The notes below the pieces were generated by a model, which was given only the letters and a program-made list of their open reading frames with translations, did not search any database and was not told the DNA's origin. The translations under genes were made by a program, and so were the position numbers. Source: an uncultured Paenibacillaceae bacterium (GTDB lineage: Bacteria; Bacillota; Bacilli; Paenibacillales; K13). Taken from it: DNA of 64,000 bases. Position 1 is the stretch's first letter, and each line of letters begins with the position of its first letter. The stretch spans positions 1-64,000 of the forward strand of contig CAJXLT010000011.1 in assembly GCA_913056365.1 (NCBI GenBank), given 5' to 3'. Positions 61,757 to 64,000 of this stretch are shown in pieces.

Positions 61757-63276
61757 CCAGAATCCCCCCCTGTTTGATGCGGGCGCTTGCGTAATATCCA
61801 CCACGGCGCTCTGACAAGCACATCCCATAATCCCGAAGCTTGAAAAGGAGCTATGGGAGTCAAATAAGGGACTCCGAATGAACGCAAGGTTACGAGATGA
61901 ATCAGGAGAGCCAACAAAGCTGCGCCAATGCCGAACAGACCAAACAGACCCGCCATGATGACGACAGGGAAGCGTAATAATCGCAAAGCGAGATTCATAT
62001 TTACCTTAGGAATCAGGAAAGACGAAATGCCTGTCAGGGCGACGACAATGACAATCGGAGCGGAAATAATTCCCGCTTGAACGGCCGCTTGTCCTATTAC
62101 CAGCGCGCCTACGATACTGACGGTGGGGCCGATGGGTGTTGGAAGACGAATGCCGGCTTCGCGAAGCGCTTCAAAGATGATTTCCATCATTAAGGTTTCC
62201 AGCATCGTTGGGAATGGCGCTGCCGCTCTGGCTGCGGCAATGCTGAGGGACAGCGCAGTCGGTATCATCTCCTGATGGAATGTCGTAATGGCCACATACA
62301 GTGAAGGCATTAGCAACGTCAACAGGGCGAACAAAAAACGAAGCCAGCGAAAAGCTGTAGCAAACATAAATTTGTTGTAGTAATCTTCGACTATCTGAAA
62401 TCCTTGCCAAAAAGTAGCGGGGACGATATTGACCATTGGCGTTCCGTCCACGATAATAGCGGCTTTGCCTTCGTAGATCAATGCGGCAACGGTATCCGGA
62501 CGTTCGCTCATTTGCATAAGCGGAAAGGGAGTGTAACGTACATCGCTGATGATTTCTTCAATATGACCTGATTCGAATATGACGTCAATCTTGATTTGAG
62601 TAAGACGACGCTTGACCTCTTCGATCAATTCATTGGGCGCAATCCCTTCCATGTAAGCAACGGCCACGACTGTATGCGAAACATCCCCGAGGATGAAGGT
62701 CTCCACTTTTAGACGCGGTGTCTTCAGCCTAACGCGCAACAGGGCAATATTCACGTTCAGATTTTCAATGAAACCAGAATGAGGGCCGCGAATGACCGCT
62801 TCTGTTACAGGTTCCTCCACAGCTCGATTCAAGTTCTTGTTCTGAAGCTTGATGGCGAGAGCTTTGTTGGACGATTGCATCATTAGCACGATGCTGCCAG
62901 ACGTAATGTCTCGGACAGCTTCACTCAGTTCTGTAATGGTCTTCGTATGTACAACTGAGAAGGACGCATTGTGAATCGCCTTGATGACTGGGGAAGCGCC
63001 GTCTGGCTGGCGGATTTGTTCGAGCAGCGGTTCCAGCAAGTCGAAATCTAGGCTCTGGGTATCCACAAGTCCCTGCATATAGGCGACAAGCCCAGGTTCG
63101 GATTGTTGAAAATAGACGGGATGGATATAAAAGTCGGCACATCTGTCAAACAATTCTCTTAACGCAGCTTCATTGTCTTCCAGACGGTCAGAGATTTTGG
63201 CATTTCCTTGTTCTTCGGGGATAGCCAGCTTGCGGCTGATATCTGGAAGGCGTTTGGTTCGGCTTCTTATTCGCAT
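61753..63276 (-). CDS. Spore germination protein, GerA/GerAA family
   Basis: 507 residues from ATG 63276 (a TTG at 63291 is the alternative). N-terminal soluble domain (about 25-290; CADFYIHPVYFQ, GSIVLMMQSSNKALAI), then the membrane region with about five helices (MPSLYVAITTFHQEMIPTAL, PFPTMLETLMMEIIFEALRE AGIRLP, GAALLALLIHLVTL) and a soluble tail. Subunits A, B and C together form the germinant receptor. First gene of the operon; overlaps the gerC start by 4 bp. Confidence 0.94.
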   Translation of the reverse strand: MRIRSRTKRLPDISRKLAIPEEQGNAKISDRLEDNEAALRELFDRCADFYIHPVYFQQSEPGLVAYMQGLVDTQSLDFDLLEPLLEQIRQPDGASPVIKAIHNASFSVVHTKTITELSEAVRDITSGSIVLMMQSSNKALAIKLQNKNLNRAVEEPVTEAVIRGPHSGFIENLNVNIALLRVRLKTPRLKVETFILGDVSHTVVAVAYMEGIAPNELIEEVKRRLTQIKIDVIFESGHIEEIISDVRYTPFPLMQMSERPDTVAALIYEGKAAIIVDGTPMVNIVPATFWQGFQIVEDYYNKFMFATAFRWLRFLFALLTLLMPSLYVAITTFHQEMIPTALSLSIAAARAAAPFPTMLETLMMEIIFEALREAGIRLPTPIGPTVSIVGALVIGQAAVQAGIISAPIVIVVALTGISSFLIPKVNMNLALRLLRFPVVIMAGLFGLFGIGAALLALLIHLVTLRSFGVPYLTPIAPFQASGLWDVLVRAPWWILRKRPHQTGGDSG

Positions 63277-63438
63277 AATGGCTGTACACAACCTTTTGTC
63301 AGAAATTGCTTGAGCATAGGTTGCCCTGAGGCCGGCTTGCTATTCATAATCAATTCCTGTCTCCTAGTACCGTATGATTTGCCGTTGTATTGGGAAATTT
63401 ATGAAGGTGTCTTTATGAAAATGAGGCGGTGTAAGTAG

Positions 63439-63537
63439 GTGAAGGTGAAAAAACTGTTTTGGCAGATCGTTATGTTTTTGGTGATCGTAGCTTTGTCTGG
63501 CGCAGTTTTTTATTATGCCGTCAAAGTGGATAAATAA
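63439..63537 (+). CDS. Possible small membrane peptide
   Basis: 32 codons: start GTG 63439 (or GTG 63445 after TAGGTGAAG), sequence VKVKKLFWQIVMFLVIVALS GAVFYYAVKVDK, a single transmembrane segment with basic ends. It lies in the divergent gap upstream of gerA. Small peptides of this sort sometimes go with ger operons. Weak ribosome site, so the call is uncertain. Confidence 0.4.
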   Translation: MKVKKLFWQIVMFLVIVALSGAVFYYAVKVDK

Positions 63538-63596
63538 TAGCTGAGCTCCGTTCTGCTCCCCTCATACTAGTAGAGCGCGAGGCGGAATAAATGGAA

Positions 63597-63638
63597 AGAA
63601 GGTGCCCTCGTGTCAGAAATGACGGAGAGCACCTTCTT
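63597..63638. terminator. Intrinsic terminator of the SLH gene
   Basis: Stem AAGAAGGTGCCCTC/GAGAGCACCTTCTT with one mismatch and a 14-base loop, right after the minus-strand SLH stop. Confidence 0.8.
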
Positions 63639-63642
63639 ATTG

Positions 63643-64000
63643 TTAATTGATAAATTTCATGTATTGCAGCATTTCTCTCAACATGACAGCGGATTGTGCG
63701 CGTGAGGCATAGGCTTTAGGTGCGAAGCTTGTGTCAGACATCCCTTGAATAATGCCTGCTTCCAGCAGCTGCGAAGTTGGTTCTGCCGCCCATGCTGCAA
63801 CGCTCGTGCGATCAGTGAAGCGTTGCAAGGAGGCTAGGCTTGCTTCCGGCAGTTCACTGCCGGCGAAGCTCATCGCCCGTGTGAGGATGGCCGCCATCTG
63901 CTCGCGTGTAACGGGTTCATGCGGTCTGAACGTATAATCCTCATAGCCTGAGATCACACCTGCCTCCACGGCTGTGACTAATGCACCGGCATACCAGGCG
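63643..64000 (-). CDS. SLH domain protein, C-terminal part (partial)
   Basis: The last 118 residues of a protein that begins beyond the window. Two SLH repeats are visible: AVEAGVISGYEDYTFRPHEP, VTREQMAAILTRAM, then LLEAGIIQGMSDTSFAPKAY with ASRAQSAVMLREML. The C-terminal position is usual for a surface-layer-type or wall-anchored protein. It ends at a strong terminator. Confidence 0.88.
   Translation of the reverse strand, partial: AWYAGALVTAVEAGVISGYEDYTFRPHEPVTREQMAAILTRAMSFAGSELPEASLASLQRFTDRTSVAAWAAEPTSQLLEAGIIQGMSDTSFAPKAYASRAQSAVMLREMLQYMKFIN

Overview
The window looks like a chromosomal segment of a spore-forming Firmicute of the Paenibacillaceae, most likely Paenibacillus or a close relative. 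The reasons are a complete gerA-gerC-gerB type germinant-receptor operon, S-layer homology (SLH) proteins, a secreted GH44 glucanase with fibronectin III and CBM3 modules, many AraC, TetR, ArsR, MarR and GntR regulators, AGGAGG-type ribosome binding sites and moderate GC. No rRNA, tRNA, CRISPR array, transposase or prophage gene was seen.

Layout. 0-4.3 kb: two SDR oxidoreductases, a MarR-controlled DoxX/CDGSH operon and a TetR/SDR pair. 4.3-7.4 kb: a copper module copZ-copA-csoR with three CsoR-type operator sites. 7.4-12.9 kb: a TetR/membrane-protein pair with a GNAT pseudogene, an AraC/GyrI-like regulator, a membrane protein, and a YtrABC-like ABC operon. 13-18.5 kb: a large PBP-PAS-GGDEF-EAL protein, then a TetR with two identical palindromic operators controlling a redoxin and an NAD-dependent epimerase. 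18.5-23.3 kb: ferric siderophore uptake (Btr-like AraC regulator, Fur box, lipoprotein SBP, two FecCD permeases, no ATPase). 23.4-34.3 kb: SDRs, ArsR and SRPBCC pairs, DUF4386 protein, MalT-like LuxR regulator, fused dihydroxyacetone kinase and an alpha/beta hydrolase. 34.3-38.2 kb: a MarR-MFS-saccharopine-dehydrogenase-like operon and a nuclease-like/winged-helix protein with a structured leader. 38.8-46.4 kb: GH44 enzyme, APC permease, ArsR/SRPBCC pair, MocR regulator and aldo-keto reductase. 47.2-50.6 kb: a second GntR-ABC system, an AraC regulator and a VOC protein. 50.7-56.5 kb: YjbR, SDR, a beta-lactamase/SLH hydrolase and an OmpR/histidine-kinase pair. 56.7-59.5 kb: a SIR2-HerA pair that matches a known antiphage defence architecture. 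59.5-63.3 kb: ger operon on the minus strand. 63.6-64.0 kb: the end of an SLH protein cut by the window edge.

The strongest unexplained structure lies between genes. Three families of short, mostly palindromic repeats occur. Two are spaced at about 50 bp, lie in several intergenic regions, and in two places supply the last codons and stop of a gene. Other notable points are a consensus promoter whose predicted transcription start falls on the ATG of an ArsR gene (probably leaderless), a terminator-like structured leader before the nuclease-like gene, paired MarR operators on helical phasing, and several gene remnants beside repeats. All functional statements are from sequence reading; no database search was run.
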